This document shows, piece after piece, positions 41,302 to 51,079 of a stretch of DNA of 64,000 nt. Position numbers and translations under genes: made by a program. Numbering within the stretch: the stretch's first letter is position 1; every line of letters starts with the position of its first letter. Below the pieces are notes generated by a model. That model saw only the letters and a list, made by a program, of their open reading frames with translations. It was not told where the DNA came from and did no database searches. Origin of the DNA: Ferrimonas balearica DSM 9799 (GTDB lineage: Bacteria > Pseudomonadota > Gammaproteobacteria > Enterobacterales > Shewanellaceae); assembly GCF_000148645.1 (NCBI RefSeq), contig NC_014541.1, positions 868,001 through 932,000 of the forward strand, in the 5' to 3' direction.

Positions 41302-43602
41302 ATGAAGTCCCTTCCTTTTAATCTGGTCAGCCTGGCCGTGGTGTCTGCAATGGCAGCGCCGGTCGCGGCAGAAGAGTCCCAAACCGAGGTGCCGGCCCAT
41401 CGCCAGGCCCAGGAGGTTATGGTGGTCTCGGGCTCCCGTCTGGAGCAGAGTCTGGACCAGGTTGCCGGTTCCGTTGTGGTGATCGACGAAGAAGCGATCG
41501 CGCGCAATATGAGTACCGATTTCTCCTCACTGTTCCGCAATGAGGCCGCCGTGGATGTGAAAGGCGGCGCCGGCAAACCGACCTCCGTGACCATCCGTGG
41601 TATCGGTGGCAACCGGGTGATGATGGTGAAAGACGGTGTGCGGGTGAACAACCAGTACGCGTCACCGCTGGGTCCGGGCGCGGAAGGGACAGGTCGTGGC
41701 CTGACGGAAGTGGAAACCCTCAAGCAGGTGGAGGTGGTGAAAGCCGCAGCGTCCACCATGTACGGCTCCGATGCGCTGGGTGGCGTGGTGGTGATGACCA
41801 CCAAAGACGCCTCCGACTACCTGCTCGGTGACGACAAATACTTTTCCGCCAATGCCGGCTACACCGGCATGAACAATGAGTGGTCTACCGGCTTTACCGG
41901 TGCGGCCGCTTACGGCGACTTCGAAAATCTGCTGACCGTGCAGCACCGTAACGGCGAAGAGCAGCAGAACTACGATGAAACCCTGCCGGACAGCGACCTG
42001 ATCAACAACAGCGTGCTGTTTAAGAGCAAATACCTGGTTAACGATTACACCAATATCCAGCTGACTCTGGATTATCTGGACCAGCAGCTCGACCGTTGGG
42101 AGCAGCGTGATTACAACGGCGTGCGCAACGAAGACCGCGATATCGACCGTCGCACCCAGGCGTTTAACAGCTCCCTGCGCCTGCGCTCCGATAAGGCCAC
42201 CATCCTGCACGATAACCTCGATATCGTGATGTATTACGGCTTTACCGACCAGCAGGAACAGCGCGACTACTTCAGCGTGACCGACGATCAGCGCGGTGAC
42301 ATGACCCAGTACCGTGACTACAACTTTGAGGAGTCCCGGATCGGTCTGGCCAGCACCTTTGGTAAGTACATCGGCAGCGACAGCTACGGCCACCAGCTGA
42401 CCTTCGGTCTGGACGTTGAGTCCTCCACCATGCAGCGCCACCGTACCTACTACACCCCCGGCAAAAACGGTGCCTGGGTGGGTGAAGACCAGTTCGCCTT
42501 CGCCGACACCGACAGCCTGCGGGTGGGCGCGTTCTTCCAGGACGACATCAGCCTGCTGGACGGCAAGCTGAACGTGGTGGCGGGTCTGCGTTACGACTAC
42601 TACCGAAACACCCCGGACGCCCAGATGGCGGAAGAGGCCGGCCGTGATCCGGCGGACTTCCAACAGATGAGCGAAAGCTTCTGGTCACCCAAGCTGGGCC
42701 TGGTGTATCACCTGACTGACGCGGTCAGCGTGTACACCCAGTACGCCTACGGCTACAAGATGCCGACCCCGGACCAAAAGTGGGGTGAGCTGGAGATCCA
42801 GGACGGTCGTATGCCGTTCCCTGTGGAGATCATGCCGAACTACGAGCTGGAGTCGGAGAAATCCCACACCATCGAGCTGGGCGTTCGCGGTAACCACCAC
42901 AGCACCTCTTACGAGCTGACCGGTTTCTACACCCAGGCCAAGGACTACATCGACTGGGAGTTCCACGACGCCCCGATGTGTACCCCGACCAGCTGGGGCA
43001 TGCCGTTCCCGATCTTCGGCCCCTGGTGTGAGGACCCGAACAAGAACGATCCGGTGCTGGCGCTGCAGTACGACTATATGAACCGAGACCGTGTCGAGAT
43101 CTACGGCATTGAAGGTCAGGTTAACCACTGGCTGACTGACGACTTCGAGCTGTGGGGTAACTTCGCGTACACCTACGGTAAGGACGATCAGGGCAACTAC
43201 CTCAACACCATCAGCCCGCTGAAGGTGACCGTGGGGGCCAACGCCTACACCAACCTGGCCGGCATCCCGACCCAGTTTGGTGGTGTGGTTCGCATGGCCG
43301 GTGCCATGGACCGCGTGACCGATATGGTGATCATCCCGGACGACTCCATCATCTATAAGCCGGAGTACAACGAGGCTTACACCACCGCTGGCTATGCGGT
43401 TGTGGACCTGACCATGGCGATGGAGCTGACCAGCAACTGGAAACTGCGCGCTGGTGTGTTCAACCTGTTCGACAAAGAGTACGTGGAATACGCTGATGTG
43501 GCGGGTCAATCCAAGTACCTGATGGACAACATGGGCGCGCCGGAAAGTAACTTTACCCAGCCGGGTCGCTACGTGAACCTCAATGTGAACTACCGCTTCT
43601 GA
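41302..43602 (+). CDS. TonB-dependent outer-membrane receptor, hemoglobin/heme-receptor-like
   Basis: 766 residues. Signal peptide (SLAVVSAMAAPVAA), TonB-box-like QEVMVVSGSR, plug domain (IEEDEAIARN-like region through GSDALGGVVVMTTK), then a 22-strand-type barrel ending in an aromatic residue (NVNYRF) as outer-membrane proteins do. General pattern fits the hemoglobin/transferrin/lactoferrin receptor family: YAYGYKMPTPDQKW and NYELESEKSHTIELGVRG occupy the places of the FRAP and NPEL segments of heme receptors, but FRAP itself is absent. A cysteine pair in CTPTSWGMPFP...WCEDP may close an extracellular loop. No tonB, exbBD or heme transport genes are next to it. Ligand uncertain; iron-related by Fur box. 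Confidence 0.85.
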   Translation: MKSLPFNLVSLAVVSAMAAPVAAEESQTEVPAHRQAQEVMVVSGSRLEQSLDQVAGSVVVIDEEAIARNMSTDFSSLFRNEAAVDVKGGAGKPTSVTIRGIGGNRVMMVKDGVRVNNQYASPLGPGAEGTGRGLTEVETLKQVEVVKAAASTMYGSDALGGVVVMTTKDASDYLLGDDKYFSANAGYTGMNNEWSTGFTGAAAYGDFENLLTVQHRNGEEQQNYDETLPDSDLINNSVLFKSKYLVNDYTNIQLTLDYLDQQLDRWEQRDYNGVRNEDRDIDRRTQAFNSSLRLRSDKATILHDNLDIVMYYGFTDQQEQRDYFSVTDDQRGDMTQYRDYNFEESRIGLASTFGKYIGSDSYGHQLTFGLDVESSTMQRHRTYYTPGKNGAWVGEDQFAFADTDSLRVGAFFQDDISLLDGKLNVVAGLRYDYYRNTPDAQMAEEAGRDPADFQQMSESFWSPKLGLVYHLTDAVSVYTQYAYGYKMPTPDQKWGELEIQDGRMPFPVEIMPNYELESEKSHTIELGVRGNHHSTSYELTGFYTQAKDYIDWEFHDAPMCTPTSWGMPFPIFGPWCEDPNKNDPVLALQYDYMNRDRVEIYGIEGQVNHWLTDDFELWGNFAYTYGKDDQGNYLNTISPLKVTVGANAYTNLAGIPTQFGGVVRMAGAMDRVTDMVIIPDDSIIYKPEYNEAYTTAGYAVVDLTMAMELTSNWKLRAGVFNLFDKEYVEYADVAGQSKYLMDNMGAPESNFTQPGRYVNLNVNYRF

Positions 43603-43617
43603 GCGAGTGGTTAAGAA

Positions 43618-43644
43618 GAAACCGGGCCCAGGCCCGGTTTTTTT
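43618..43644 (+). terminator. Terminator of the TonB-dependent receptor gene
   Basis: Stem AACCGGGCC / CA / GGCCCGGTT followed by a T-run. Confidence 0.9.
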
Positions 43645-43712
43645 GTGCCTTTAAGAAAAGGGATTTCATTCACTCGTTATGGTCTTATCAGTGTGACCGG
43701 GGTCTCAAAAGC

Positions 43713-43741
43713 TTGGGTTGGCGTCGGCATGGGAGTACACT
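43713..43741 (+). promoter_or_regulatory. Candidate glyA promoter
   Basis: TTGGGT, 17-base spacer, TACACT, about 50 bases before the glyA ATG. No PurR or MetR operator was recognised. Confidence 0.5.
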
Positions 43742-43791
43742 GTGGCGCCAACCAAACCCCCTACACAGATGACACCGCCCAGGAGAGACGG

Positions 43792-45048
43792 ATGCTGGAT
43801 AGAAAGATGAACATCGCCGACTTTGACCCGGAACTGTTTGCCGCGATGGAAGCTGAAAAGGTGCGCCAGGAAGAGCACATCGAGCTTATTGCCTCTGAGA
43901 ACTACACCAGCCCCCGTGTGCTGGAAGCTCAGGGTTCCCAGCTGACCAACAAGTACGCTGAAGGCTACCCGCACAAGCGTTACTATGGCGGTTGCGAGCA
44001 CGTTGATGTGGCAGAGGAGCTGGCCATTGAGCGCGCCAAGCAACTGTTCGGTGCCGATTACGCCAACGTTCAGCCGCACTCCGGCTCCCAGGCCAACGCC
44101 GCTGTATTTATGGCCCTGCTTGAGCCCGGCGACACCGTACTGGGCATGAGCCTGGCCCACGGTGGTCACCTGACCCACGGTGCCCACGTCTCCTTCTCCG
44201 GCAAGATCTACAACGCCGTGCAGTATGGCATCACCCCGGAAACCGGTGAGATCGACTACGCCGAAGTGCGTGCCCTGGCACTGGAGCACAAGCCGAAGAT
44301 GATCATCGCTGGTTTCTCCGCCTACTCCGGTGTGATCGATTGGGCCAAGTTCCGCGAGATCGCTGACGAAGTGGGGGCTTACCTGTTTGTCGACATGGCC
44401 CACGTGGCCGGTCTGATTGCCGCTGACGTTTACCCCAACCCGCTGCCCCACGCCCACGTGGTGACCACCACCACCCACAAGACCCTGGCCGGCCCCCGTG
44501 GCGGTCTGATCCTGTCGGCTATCGGTGATGAAGCGGTGTACAAAAAACTGAACTCCGCGGTGTTCCCCGGTGGTCAGGGTGGCCCGCTGTGTCACGTGAT
44601 CGCCGCCAAGGCCGTTGCCTTTAAAGAAGCGCTGCAGCCGGAGTTCAAAGCCTACCAGCAGCAGGTGGTGAAGAACGCCCAGGCGATGGCGGAAACCTTC
44701 ATCAGCCGCGGTTACAAGGTGGTTTCCGGTGGTACTCACAACCACCTGTTCCTGCTCGACCTGATCGACAAGGACATCACCGGTAAAGACGCTGACGCCG
44801 CCCTGGGCCGCGCCAACATCACCGTGAACAAGAACTCCGTGCCGAACGACCCGCGCAGCCCCTTCGTGACCTCCGGCCTGCGTATCGGTACCCCGGCACT
44901 GACCCGTCGAGGCATCACTGAGGGTGAATCCCGCGAGCTGACCGGTTGGATCTGCGACATCCTCGACCAGTTCGGTGACGAGGCCGTGGTAGAGCGCGTT
45001 AAGCAGCAAGTACTGGAGCTGTGCCAGCGTCATCCCGTGTACGCGTAA
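43792..45048 (+). CDS. glyA: Serine hydroxymethyltransferase
   Basis: 418 residues from the ATG after AGGAGA, giving [15 protein letters not shown] as in E. coli GlyA. The PLP lysine is in [28 protein letters not shown] and [10 protein letters not shown] are conserved substrate/PLP segments. Interconverts serine and glycine with tetrahydrofolate, supplying one-carbon units. The long open frame upstream is not translated in any known homologue. Confidence 0.98.
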   Translation: MLDRKMNIADFDPELFAAMEAEKVRQEEHIELIASENYTSPRVLEAQGSQLTNKYAEGYPHKRYYGGCEHVDVAEELAIERAKQLFGADYANVQPHSGSQANAAVFMALLEPGDTVLGMSLAHGGHLTHGAHVSFSGKIYNAVQYGITPETGEIDYAEVRALALEHKPKMIIAGFSAYSGVIDWAKFREIADEVGAYLFVDMAHVAGLIAADVYPNPLPHAHVVTTTTHKTLAGPRGGLILSAIGDEAVYKKLNSAVFPGGQGGPLCHVIAAKAVAFKEALQPEFKAYQQQVVKNAQAMAETFISRGYKVVSGGTHNHLFLLDLIDKDITGKDADAALGRANITVNKNSVPNDPRSPFVTSGLRIGTPALTRRGITEGESRELTGWICDILDQFGDEAVVERVKQQVLELCQRHPVYA

Positions 45049-45072
45049 GGATTCCGTTTCCAGAGCGTGACC

Positions 45073-45098
45073 AAGCCCGCCATTTTGGCGGGCTTTTA
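45073..45098 (+). terminator. glyA terminator
   Basis: Stem AAGCCCGCC / ATTT / TGGCGGGCTT followed by TTA; modest T-run. Confidence 0.75.
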
Positions 45099-45191
45099 CG
45101 TAGCCGCGTGTTAACCCCAAGCGGAATTTTCGATATGCTTTGCCGACAGTTAAATCCGCGGTAATCCCATTCCCCAATCGTTGGAGGAGCA

Positions 45192-45644
45192 ATGCACTGT
45201 CCCTTCTGTGCCGCCACTGACACCAAGGTGATCGACTCCCGGCTGGTGGCGGATGGCCATCAGGTCCGCCGTCGTCGCGAGTGCCTGACCTGCCACGAGC
45301 GTTACACCACGTTCGAAACCGCCGAGCTGGTGATGCCGCGAATCATTAAATCCGATGGCACCCGCCAGCCCTTTGATGAAGAGAAGTTGCGGCGCGGCAT
45401 CCAGCGAGCGCTGGAGAAGCGTCCGGTTGGGGCCGAGCAGGTTGAGCAGGCGATCACCAAGATCAAATCCTCCCTGCGTGCCACCGGTGAGCGTGAAGTG
45501 GGCTCAGAGCTGGTGGGCAACCTGGTGATGGAGCAGTTGTCGACACTCGACAAGGTGGCCTACATTCGGTTTGCCTCCGTTTACCGGGCCTTTGACGATC
45601 TGGCGCAGTTTGGCGAAGCCATTGCCAGTTTGGAAAAACGTTGA
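45192..45644 (+). CDS. nrdR: NrdR, transcriptional repressor of ribonucleotide reductase genes
   Basis: 150 residues. Zinc ribbon CPFC ... CLTC at the N-terminus and the ATP-cone domain (about 48-137, [19 protein letters not shown]). Senses dATP/ATP to repress nrd operons. GGAGGAG ribosome site. First gene of the nrdR-rib-nusB-thiL-pgpA operon and overlaps ribD by one base. Confidence 0.98.
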   Translation: MHCPFCAATDTKVIDSRLVADGHQVRRRRECLTCHERYTTFETAELVMPRIIKSDGTRQPFDEEKLRRGIQRALEKRPVGAEQVEQAITKIKSSLRATGEREVGSELVGNLVMEQLSTLDKVAYIRFASVYRAFDDLAQFGEAIASLEKR

Positions 45645-46765
45645 TGTTCTCAACCGATGACGCCCGCCATATGGCGCGGGCGCTGGAGCTGGCCCGTCGC
45701 GGCCAGCTCACCACCCGTCCCAATCCTCGCGTCGGCTGCGTGCTGGTGCGCGACGGAGAGGTGGTGGGTGAAGGCTTCCATATCCGTGCTGGCGGTCCCC
45801 ATGCCGAAGTGCATGCCCTGCGTGCAGCGGGGGATAAGGCCCGCGGTGCTACGGCCTACGTCACCCTTGAACCCTGCAGCCATTACGGCCGAACTCCCCC
45901 CTGTTCCCAAGCCCTGATCGACGCAGGCGTTGCCCGCGTGGTGGCGGCCATGGTGGATCCCAATCCGCAGGTGGCAGGTCGGGGCCTGGCGATGCTGGAA
46001 GCGGCCGGGATCGAAACCCAGCATGGCCTGATGGCGAATGAGGCTGAAGCGGTGAACCCCGGCTTTATGAAGCGGATGCGCACCGGACGGCCCTTTGTGC
46101 GGGTTAAGCTGGCGGCCAGTCTGGATGGTCGTACCGCGCTGGCCAATGGCCAATCCAAGTGGATCACCGGGCCCGAGGCCCGCGCTGATGTGCAGCGCCT
46201 GCGCGCCATCAGTGATGCGGTGATCACCGGGGCCGACTCCGTGCTGGCGGACAACCCCAGCATGAACGTGCGCCACGCGGAACTCGGCCACTGGCAAAGC
46301 CGCATCAGTGAGGCCGATCTGCAGCAGCCGCTGCGGGTGGTGGTCGATGGCAAGGCGCGACTGGCGCCGCCGTTGAAGCTGCTCGACAGCGACGGGCCGC
46401 TGATGCTGGCCAGCCTGCGCGGTTATGATTGCCACTGGCCTGCGTCGGTCAGTGTCTGGCCGGCAGCGGATAATGGTGAGGGCAAAGTCGCCCTGACGGC
46501 GCTGCTCGACGAGCTGGGCCGACAGCAGATTAACGAGGTGTTGGTGGAGGCCGGTTCCGCGCTTGCGGGCGCCTTTATCAGTGCCGGGCTGTGGGACGAG
46601 CTCTGGCTCTACCAGGCCCCGAAGTTGATGGGCAGCGAGGCCCGGGGCCTGTTGGCTCTGCCGGGTGTCGATACGATGGCCGAAGTGCCCTCGCTGACAA
46701 TTCAGGATGTACGGCGGGTGGGCGCGGATCTGCGCCTGATTCTGACCCGCCAGGAGAAGCCATAA
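45644..46765 (+). CDS. ribD: RibD, bifunctional pyrimidine deaminase / reductase of riboflavin synthesis
   Basis: 373 residues. Deaminase domain (1-about 145) with zinc site HAEVHAL and PCSHYGRTPPC; reductase domain from about 150 with VKLAASLDGRTALANGQSKWITG and the NADPH region VLVEAGSALAGAF. Performs the second and third steps after GTP cyclohydrolase II. Overlaps nrdR by one base; ribE follows with no gap. Confidence 0.97.
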   Translation: MFSTDDARHMARALELARRGQLTTRPNPRVGCVLVRDGEVVGEGFHIRAGGPHAEVHALRAAGDKARGATAYVTLEPCSHYGRTPPCSQALIDAGVARVVAAMVDPNPQVAGRGLAMLEAAGIETQHGLMANEAEAVNPGFMKRMRTGRPFVRVKLAASLDGRTALANGQSKWITGPEARADVQRLRAISDAVITGADSVLADNPSMNVRHAELGHWQSRISEADLQQPLRVVVDGKARLAPPLKLLDSDGPLMLASLRGYDCHWPASVSVWPAADNGEGKVALTALLDELGRQQINEVLVEAGSALAGAFISAGLWDELWLYQAPKLMGSEARGLLALPGVDTMAEVPSLTIQDVRRVGADLRLILTRQEKP

Positions 46766-47419
46766 ATGTTTACCGGCATCATCGAAGCGGTAGGAACCCT
46801 GCGCAAACTGGAGCCTCGCGGCGGCGACCTGCGCCTGACCGTGGCCACCGGCAAGTTGCCGATGGAGGATGTCCAGCTGGGTGACAGTATTGCCACCAAC
46901 GGCGTCTGTCTGACCGTGGTGGAGAAGGGCGCCGAGCACTACGTCGCCGACGTCAGTGCTGAGACCCTGGCCCTGACCAACTTCCCCCACTATGCGGTGG
47001 GGCATAAGGTGAACCTGGAGCGGGCCGTCACCCCCTCCACCCGCCTCGGCGGTCATCTGGTCAGCGGTCACGTTGACGGCAGTGCCGAAGTGGTGGCCCG
47101 GGAGAACCGCGCCCGCGCCATTGAATTCTGGCTGCAGGCGCCGGCCGAGCTGGCTCGCTACCTGCCCCATAAAGGCTCTGTCACCATTGATGGTGTCAGC
47201 CTGACTTTGAACGAAGTGGACGGTGCACGGTTCCGATTGACCATCGTGCCGCACACCGCCCAGGAAACCACCTTGCTGGATCTGCAGGTGGGAGATCGCG
47301 TTAACCTGGAAGTGGACCTGCTGGCCCGCTACCTGGAACGTCTGATGCAACCGGCCCCAACTCAGACCGACTCCGGGTTAACCTTGGAGATGCTGGCCCG
47401 AGCCGGGTTTATGAAGTAA
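46766..47419 (+). CDS. ribE: Riboflavin synthase alpha chain
   Basis: 217 residues made of two homologous lumazine-binding barrels, each beginning with a similar pattern: MFTGIIEAVGTL and, from about residue 98, GGHLVSGHVDGSAEV. Dismutates two lumazines to riboflavin. Start codon abuts the ribD stop. Confidence 0.97.
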   Translation: MFTGIIEAVGTLRKLEPRGGDLRLTVATGKLPMEDVQLGDSIATNGVCLTVVEKGAEHYVADVSAETLALTNFPHYAVGHKVNLERAVTPSTRLGGHLVSGHVDGSAEVVARENRARAIEFWLQAPAELARYLPHKGSVTIDGVSLTLNEVDGARFRLTIVPHTAQETTLLDLQVGDRVNLEVDLLARYLERLMQPAPTQTDSGLTLEMLARAGFMK

Positions 47420-47437
47420 TTGAGGAAGACCACAGTC

Positions 47438-48532
47438 ATGGCACTGAATACGATCAACGAACTTATCGAGGACATCCGTCAGGGCAAGATGGTGATCCTG
47501 ATGGACGATGAGGATCGGGAGAACGAAGGCGACCTGATCATGGCCGCTGAGGCGGTAACGCCCGACGCCATCAACTTCATGGCCCGCTTTGGCCGTGGAT
47601 TGATCTGCATGCCGATGAGTGCTGAACGCTGTGACCGTCTGGGCCTGTACCAGATGGTATCCAACAACACCGAGCAGTACGGCACCGCCTTTACCGTTTC
47701 CATCGAAGCGGCCGAAGGGGTGACCACCGGCATCTCCGCGGCAGACCGCGCCCGCACCATTCAGGCGGCCGTCGCCAAGGACGCCAAGCCCAGCGACCTG
47801 GTGCAGCCGGGCCACATCTTCCCGCTGCGTGCCAAAGATGGCGGCGTGCTGAACCGTGCCGGCCACACCGAAGCGTCCGTCGATCTGGCCCGTCTGGCCG
47901 GTTTCGAATCCGCGGCGGTTATCGTTGAGATCCTCAACGAAGACGGCACCATGGCCCGTCGTCCTGAGCTGGAAGTGTTTGCGGCCGAGCACGGCATCAA
48001 GATCGGCACCATTGCCGACCTGATCGAGTACCGCAACCACAACGAAACCACCATCACCCGTGAAGTGAGCTGCACCCTGCCGACCCGCCATGGCGAGTTT
48101 GAGCTGGTGGGCTACCGCGACACCATCGATGGTCAGTTCCATGTGGCGCTGTGCAAAGGCCCGATCGGCGACAACACCCTGGTGCGTGTGCATCTGCATG
48201 ACCCGATGAAAGACCTGTTGGGCAGCCTCGGCGACAGCGCCTGGCCGCTGGATACCGCCATGTCCCGCATCGCTGAGGAAGGCGGTGTGCTGGTGATTCT
48301 GGGACGCGAACAGGGCGCCGAAACCCTCGAAGCGCAGCTGCAAATCCTGTCCCAGGAGCAGCAGGGCCAGCGGGTTCCCCGTAAGGCCGCGGGCGCGTCC
48401 CGCACCGTCGGCGTCGGCTCCCAGATCCTGGCGGATCTCGGTGTGACCCGCATGCGTCTGCTGTCCGGGCCCAAGCGTTACCACGCCCTGTCCGGCTTCG
48501 GACTGGAAGTGACCGAATACGTGCAAGAATAA
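47438..48532 (+). CDS. ribB: RibBX: 3,4-dihydroxy-2-butanone-4-phosphate synthase fused to a degenerate GTP cyclohydrolase II domain
   Basis: 364 residues. The N-terminal half (to about 200) is intact DHBP synthase: [27 protein letters not shown], and [22 protein letters not shown]. The C-terminal half aligns with RibA, but where RibA has three zinc cysteines (ECLTGD...RCDCG) this protein reads [18 protein letters not shown] with no cysteine. GTP cyclohydrolase activity is therefore not expected, and a separate ribA must exist. Such RibBX hybrids are known in Proteobacteria. GAGGAAG site before the ATG. Confidence 0.93.
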   Translation: MALNTINELIEDIRQGKMVILMDDEDRENEGDLIMAAEAVTPDAINFMARFGRGLICMPMSAERCDRLGLYQMVSNNTEQYGTAFTVSIEAAEGVTTGISAADRARTIQAAVAKDAKPSDLVQPGHIFPLRAKDGGVLNRAGHTEASVDLARLAGFESAAVIVEILNEDGTMARRPELEVFAAEHGIKIGTIADLIEYRNHNETTITREVSCTLPTRHGEFELVGYRDTIDGQFHVALCKGPIGDNTLVRVHLHDPMKDLLGSLGDSAWPLDTAMSRIAEEGGVLVILGREQGAETLEAQLQILSQEQQGQRVPRKAAGASRTVGVGSQILADLGVTRMRLLSGPKRYHALSGFGLEVTEYVQE

Positions 48533-48567
48533 CGGCCATCGCGGGCGCTGGGATTGCGCGTCCGCTG

Positions 48568-48576
48568 TGCTATCAT
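48568..48576 (+). promoter_or_regulatory. Candidate extended -10 promoter before ribH
   Basis: TGCTATCAT fits an extended -10 (TGnTATAAT). No good -35 at the normal spacing. It would start transcription just before the leader hairpin. Confidence 0.35.
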
Positions 48577-48584
48577 TACGCCAC

Positions 48585-48618
48585 TTTTTTGCCCCCCACT
48601 GGTGGGGCACAGAAAAAA
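48585..48618 (+). promoter_or_regulatory. Hairpin in the ribH leader
   Basis: GCCCC ... GGGGC stem flanked by six T on the left and six A on the right, which can extend the stem. It lies about 17 bases before the ribH ATG. Without a T-run after it, it is not a plus-strand terminator; no FMN riboswitch core was recognised. Confidence 0.4.
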
Positions 48619-48634
48619 CACTACGGAAATGAAG

Positions 48635-49102
48635 ATGAAGGTAATCGAAGGCAACATCGAAGCCAAAGGCGCTAAGATCGCTATTGTGGTTTCCCGTTTT
48701 AACAGCTTTATCGTTGACAGCCTGCTGGAAGGCGCGATCGATACCCTCAAGCGGTTTGGTCAGGTAAACGAAGAAGACATCACTGTTGTTCGGGTACCGG
48801 GTGCGTTTGAACTGCCGCTGGCTGCCCGCCGCGTTGCCGCCAAAGGGGAGTTCGATGCCATCATCGCCCTGGGCGCCGTGATCCGCGGTGGCACTCCGCA
48901 CTTCGACTTCGTTGCCGGTGAGTGCAACAAAGGACTGGCCCAGGTGATGCTGGAGTTTGATACTCCGGTCTCCTTCGGGGTACTGACCACCGACACCATT
49001 GAGCAAGCCATCGAGCGCGCTGGCACCAAAGCTGGTAACAAGGGCGGCGAAGCCGCACTGGGCGCGCTGGAGATGGTTAACGTCCTTAATCAACTGGCCT
49101 AA
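48635..49102 (+). CDS. ribH: RibH, 6,7-dimethyl-8-ribityllumazine synthase
   Basis: 155 residues from the second of two close ATGs, which aligns with E. coli RibH and has GGA about eight bases upstream. Features: [74 protein letters not shown]. Joins the RibB product with the RibD product in icosahedral assemblies. nusB follows 14 bases later. Confidence 0.97.
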   Translation: MKVIEGNIEAKGAKIAIVVSRFNSFIVDSLLEGAIDTLKRFGQVNEEDITVVRVPGAFELPLAARRVAAKGEFDAIIALGAVIRGGTPHFDFVAGECNKGLAQVMLEFDTPVSFGVLTTDTIEQAIERAGTKAGNKGGEAALGALEMVNVLNQLA

Positions 49103-49116
49103 GGCCGGAGAAATTT

Positions 49117-49527
49117 GTGAAGCCTTCCGAGCGTCGTAAGGCCCGCCGTTTGGCGGTGCAGGCCATCTATTCCTGGCAAATGAGCGGCAATGCTGTTGCC
49201 GATATTGAGCATGAGTTCCTCACCGAGCAGGACACCAAAGGGGCCGATCTGGGCTACTTCCGTGAGCTGCTGGTCGGTGTGGTTTCCCAGTCATCCAACC
49301 TGGATGCCCGGCTGAAACCCAACCTGGCTCGCCTGGTGGAAGAGGTGGATCAGCTTGAGCTGGCCATTCTGCGCCTGGCGGCTTTTGAACTGCTGCACCG
49401 GGACGATGTCCCCTACAAAGTGGTGATCAACGAAGCCATTGAGCTGGCGAAGGCTTTTGGCGCGGAAGAGAGCCACAAGTTCGTCAACGGGGTTTTGGAC
49501 AAGTTGGCCATTTCCCTCCGACGTTAA
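49117..49527 (+). CDS. nusB: NusB, transcription antitermination factor
   Basis: 136 residues from GTG after CCGGAGAAA. Starts [23 protein letters not shown], with [27 protein letters not shown] in shortened conserved blocks ([25 protein letters not shown]). With NusE it binds boxA, both copies of which are visible in the rRNA operon of this window. Confidence 0.97.
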   Translation: MKPSERRKARRLAVQAIYSWQMSGNAVADIEHEFLTEQDTKGADLGYFRELLVGVVSQSSNLDARLKPNLARLVEEVDQLELAILRLAAFELLHRDDVPYKVVINEAIELAKAFGAEESHKFVNGVLDKLAISLRR

Positions 49528-49579
49528 GCGGATAGGAAGACAGGGAGCGCGGCCACATCAGGTGGCCGTGTCGCGTTTT

Positions 49580-50548
49580 ATGGGTTCCGAATTTGATGTC
49601 ATCAAGCGCTACTTCGACCGCCCGGTACACCGAAAGGATGTGCTGAAAGGGATCGGTGATGATGGCGCACTCCTCGCTTTGCCCCCCAACAGTGAACTGG
49701 TGATCTCCACCGACACCCTGGTGTGTGGTACCCACTTCCTGCCGGAGATTGATCCGGCGGACTTGGCCCACAAAGCGGTGGCGGTGAACCTCAGTGATCT
49801 GGCTGCGATGGGCGCTGAGCCCGCCTGGATGACCCTGGCGATCACGCTGCCCGGGGAAGATCCGGCCTGGCTGGAGCGCTTCTCCGATGGGTTGCACGAG
49901 ATCTGCCAGTACTACGGCGTGGCGCTGGTGGGTGGAGATACCACCCGTGGTCCGCTGAGCCTGACCGTGACCGTCCACGGCCATCTGCCCCAGGGCAAAG
50001 CCCTGTTGCGCAGCGGGGCGCGGATTGGCGACTGGATCTACGTCACCGGTAACCTCGGTGACAGCGCCGCCGGTCTGCGCTGCCTGTTGGGGCAGTTGGA
50101 GGCCGACGACGAGTCCCGTGATTACCTGACTGAGCGTCACCTGCGGCCCCGGCCTCGGCTGTTGGCCGGGCGCGCCCTGCGCCACCACGCCTCCAGTGCC
50201 ATGGATCTGTCCGACGGACTGGCGTCCGATCTGGGCCACATCCTTAAGGCCTCCGGCGTGGGTGCCCAGGTGGAGCTGAGCCAACTGCCGATGTCTGCGG
50301 TGCTGAAGTCGGTGGTGACGCCGGAGCAGGCGCTGGAGCTGGCCCTGGCTGGCGGCGAGGATTACGAGTTGTTGTTCACCGTCCCTGAGGCGGAGAAGGG
50401 CGCGCTGGCGACTGCGCTGGCGGAAACCGGCATCAATCACACCTGCATCGGCCAGATCGTGGCCGGTGAGGCGATTCGTTACCAGAACGCGGGTGAGCCG
50501 GTTGAGCTGACCCTGTCGGGATACGATCACTTTAAGGAGTCAGAATGA
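49580..50548 (+). CDS. thiL: ThiL, thiamine-monophosphate kinase
   Basis: 322 residues. Conserved elements: [61 protein letters not shown] and [11 protein letters not shown]. Makes thiamine pyrophosphate from thiamine phosphate. The ATG gives the family N-terminus ([12 protein letters not shown]); a GTG four codons upstream is an alternative. Four-base overlap with pgpA. Confidence 0.96.
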   Translation: MGSEFDVIKRYFDRPVHRKDVLKGIGDDGALLALPPNSELVISTDTLVCGTHFLPEIDPADLAHKAVAVNLSDLAAMGAEPAWMTLAITLPGEDPAWLERFSDGLHEICQYYGVALVGGDTTRGPLSLTVTVHGHLPQGKALLRSGARIGDWIYVTGNLGDSAAGLRCLLGQLEADDESRDYLTERHLRPRPRLLAGRALRHHASSAMDLSDGLASDLGHILKASGVGAQVELSQLPMSAVLKSVVTPEQALELALAGGEDYELLFTVPEAEKGALATALAETGINHTCIGQIVAGEAIRYQNAGEPVELTLSGYDHFKESE

Positions 50549-51030
50549 GCCGCGTAGCCGAGCGTTTACCCGGTTTGCGACTGGCTAACCCGGTTCACTT
50601 CCTGGCGGTGGGGTTTGGCCTTGGCCTGGCCCGTAAAGCGCCGGGAACCTGGGGAACGCTGGCGGCCCTGCCGTTTTACTTTCTGATGGCCGACCTCAGT
50701 CTGCCACTCTACCTGGGCATCACTGCGGTGATGGGGGTTGTGGGGATCTACCTGTGCGGCAAAACCGCAGAGGATATGAACACCCACGACCACCCTGCCA
50801 TTGTCTGGGACGAAGTGGTGGGGATGTTGATCACCATGGCGATGCTGCCTGCCGGCTGGCCCTGGATGGTGGGCGCGTTTGTGGCGTTCCGCTTCTTCGA
50901 CATCCTCAAGCCCTGGCCCATCCGCCTGCTGGACAAGCATGTCCATGGTGGTCTGGGGATCATGATTGATGATGTGCTGGCCGGGGTGTTTGCCCTTGGC
51001 GTGGTGCAGTTGGCGGCAGCGCTGCTGTAA
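50545..51030 (+). CDS. pgpA: PgpA, phosphatidylglycerophosphatase A
   Basis: 161 residues with several membrane helices. [17 protein letters not shown] and [15 protein letters not shown] are the conserved catalytic segments, and [12 protein letters not shown] the third. Dephosphorylates phosphatidylglycerol phosphate in the inner membrane. Last gene of the nrdR operon; a strong terminator follows. Confidence 0.96.
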   Translation: MSRVAERLPGLRLANPVHFLAVGFGLGLARKAPGTWGTLAALPFYFLMADLSLPLYLGITAVMGVVGIYLCGKTAEDMNTHDHPAIVWDEVVGMLITMAMLPAGWPWMVGAFVAFRFFDILKPWPIRLLDKHVHGGLGIMIDDVLAGVFALGVVQLAAALL

Positions 51031-51049
51031 GCGCCTGCCACCTCAGACG

Positions 51050-51079
51050 AAAAAGGCCGCCCATCGGGCGGCCTTTTTT
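51050..51079. terminator. Bidirectional terminator between pgpA and the DUF2986 gene
   Basis: Stem AAAAAGGCCGCCC / ATC / GGGCGGCCTTTTT. Its right T-run overlaps the TAA of the minus-strand DUF2986 gene. Confidence 0.92.

Noticed and set aside
49568-49580. GTG start four codons upstream of the chosen thiL ATG
   Set aside because: AGGTGG is near it, but the family N-terminus begins at the ATG; kept only as an alternative.
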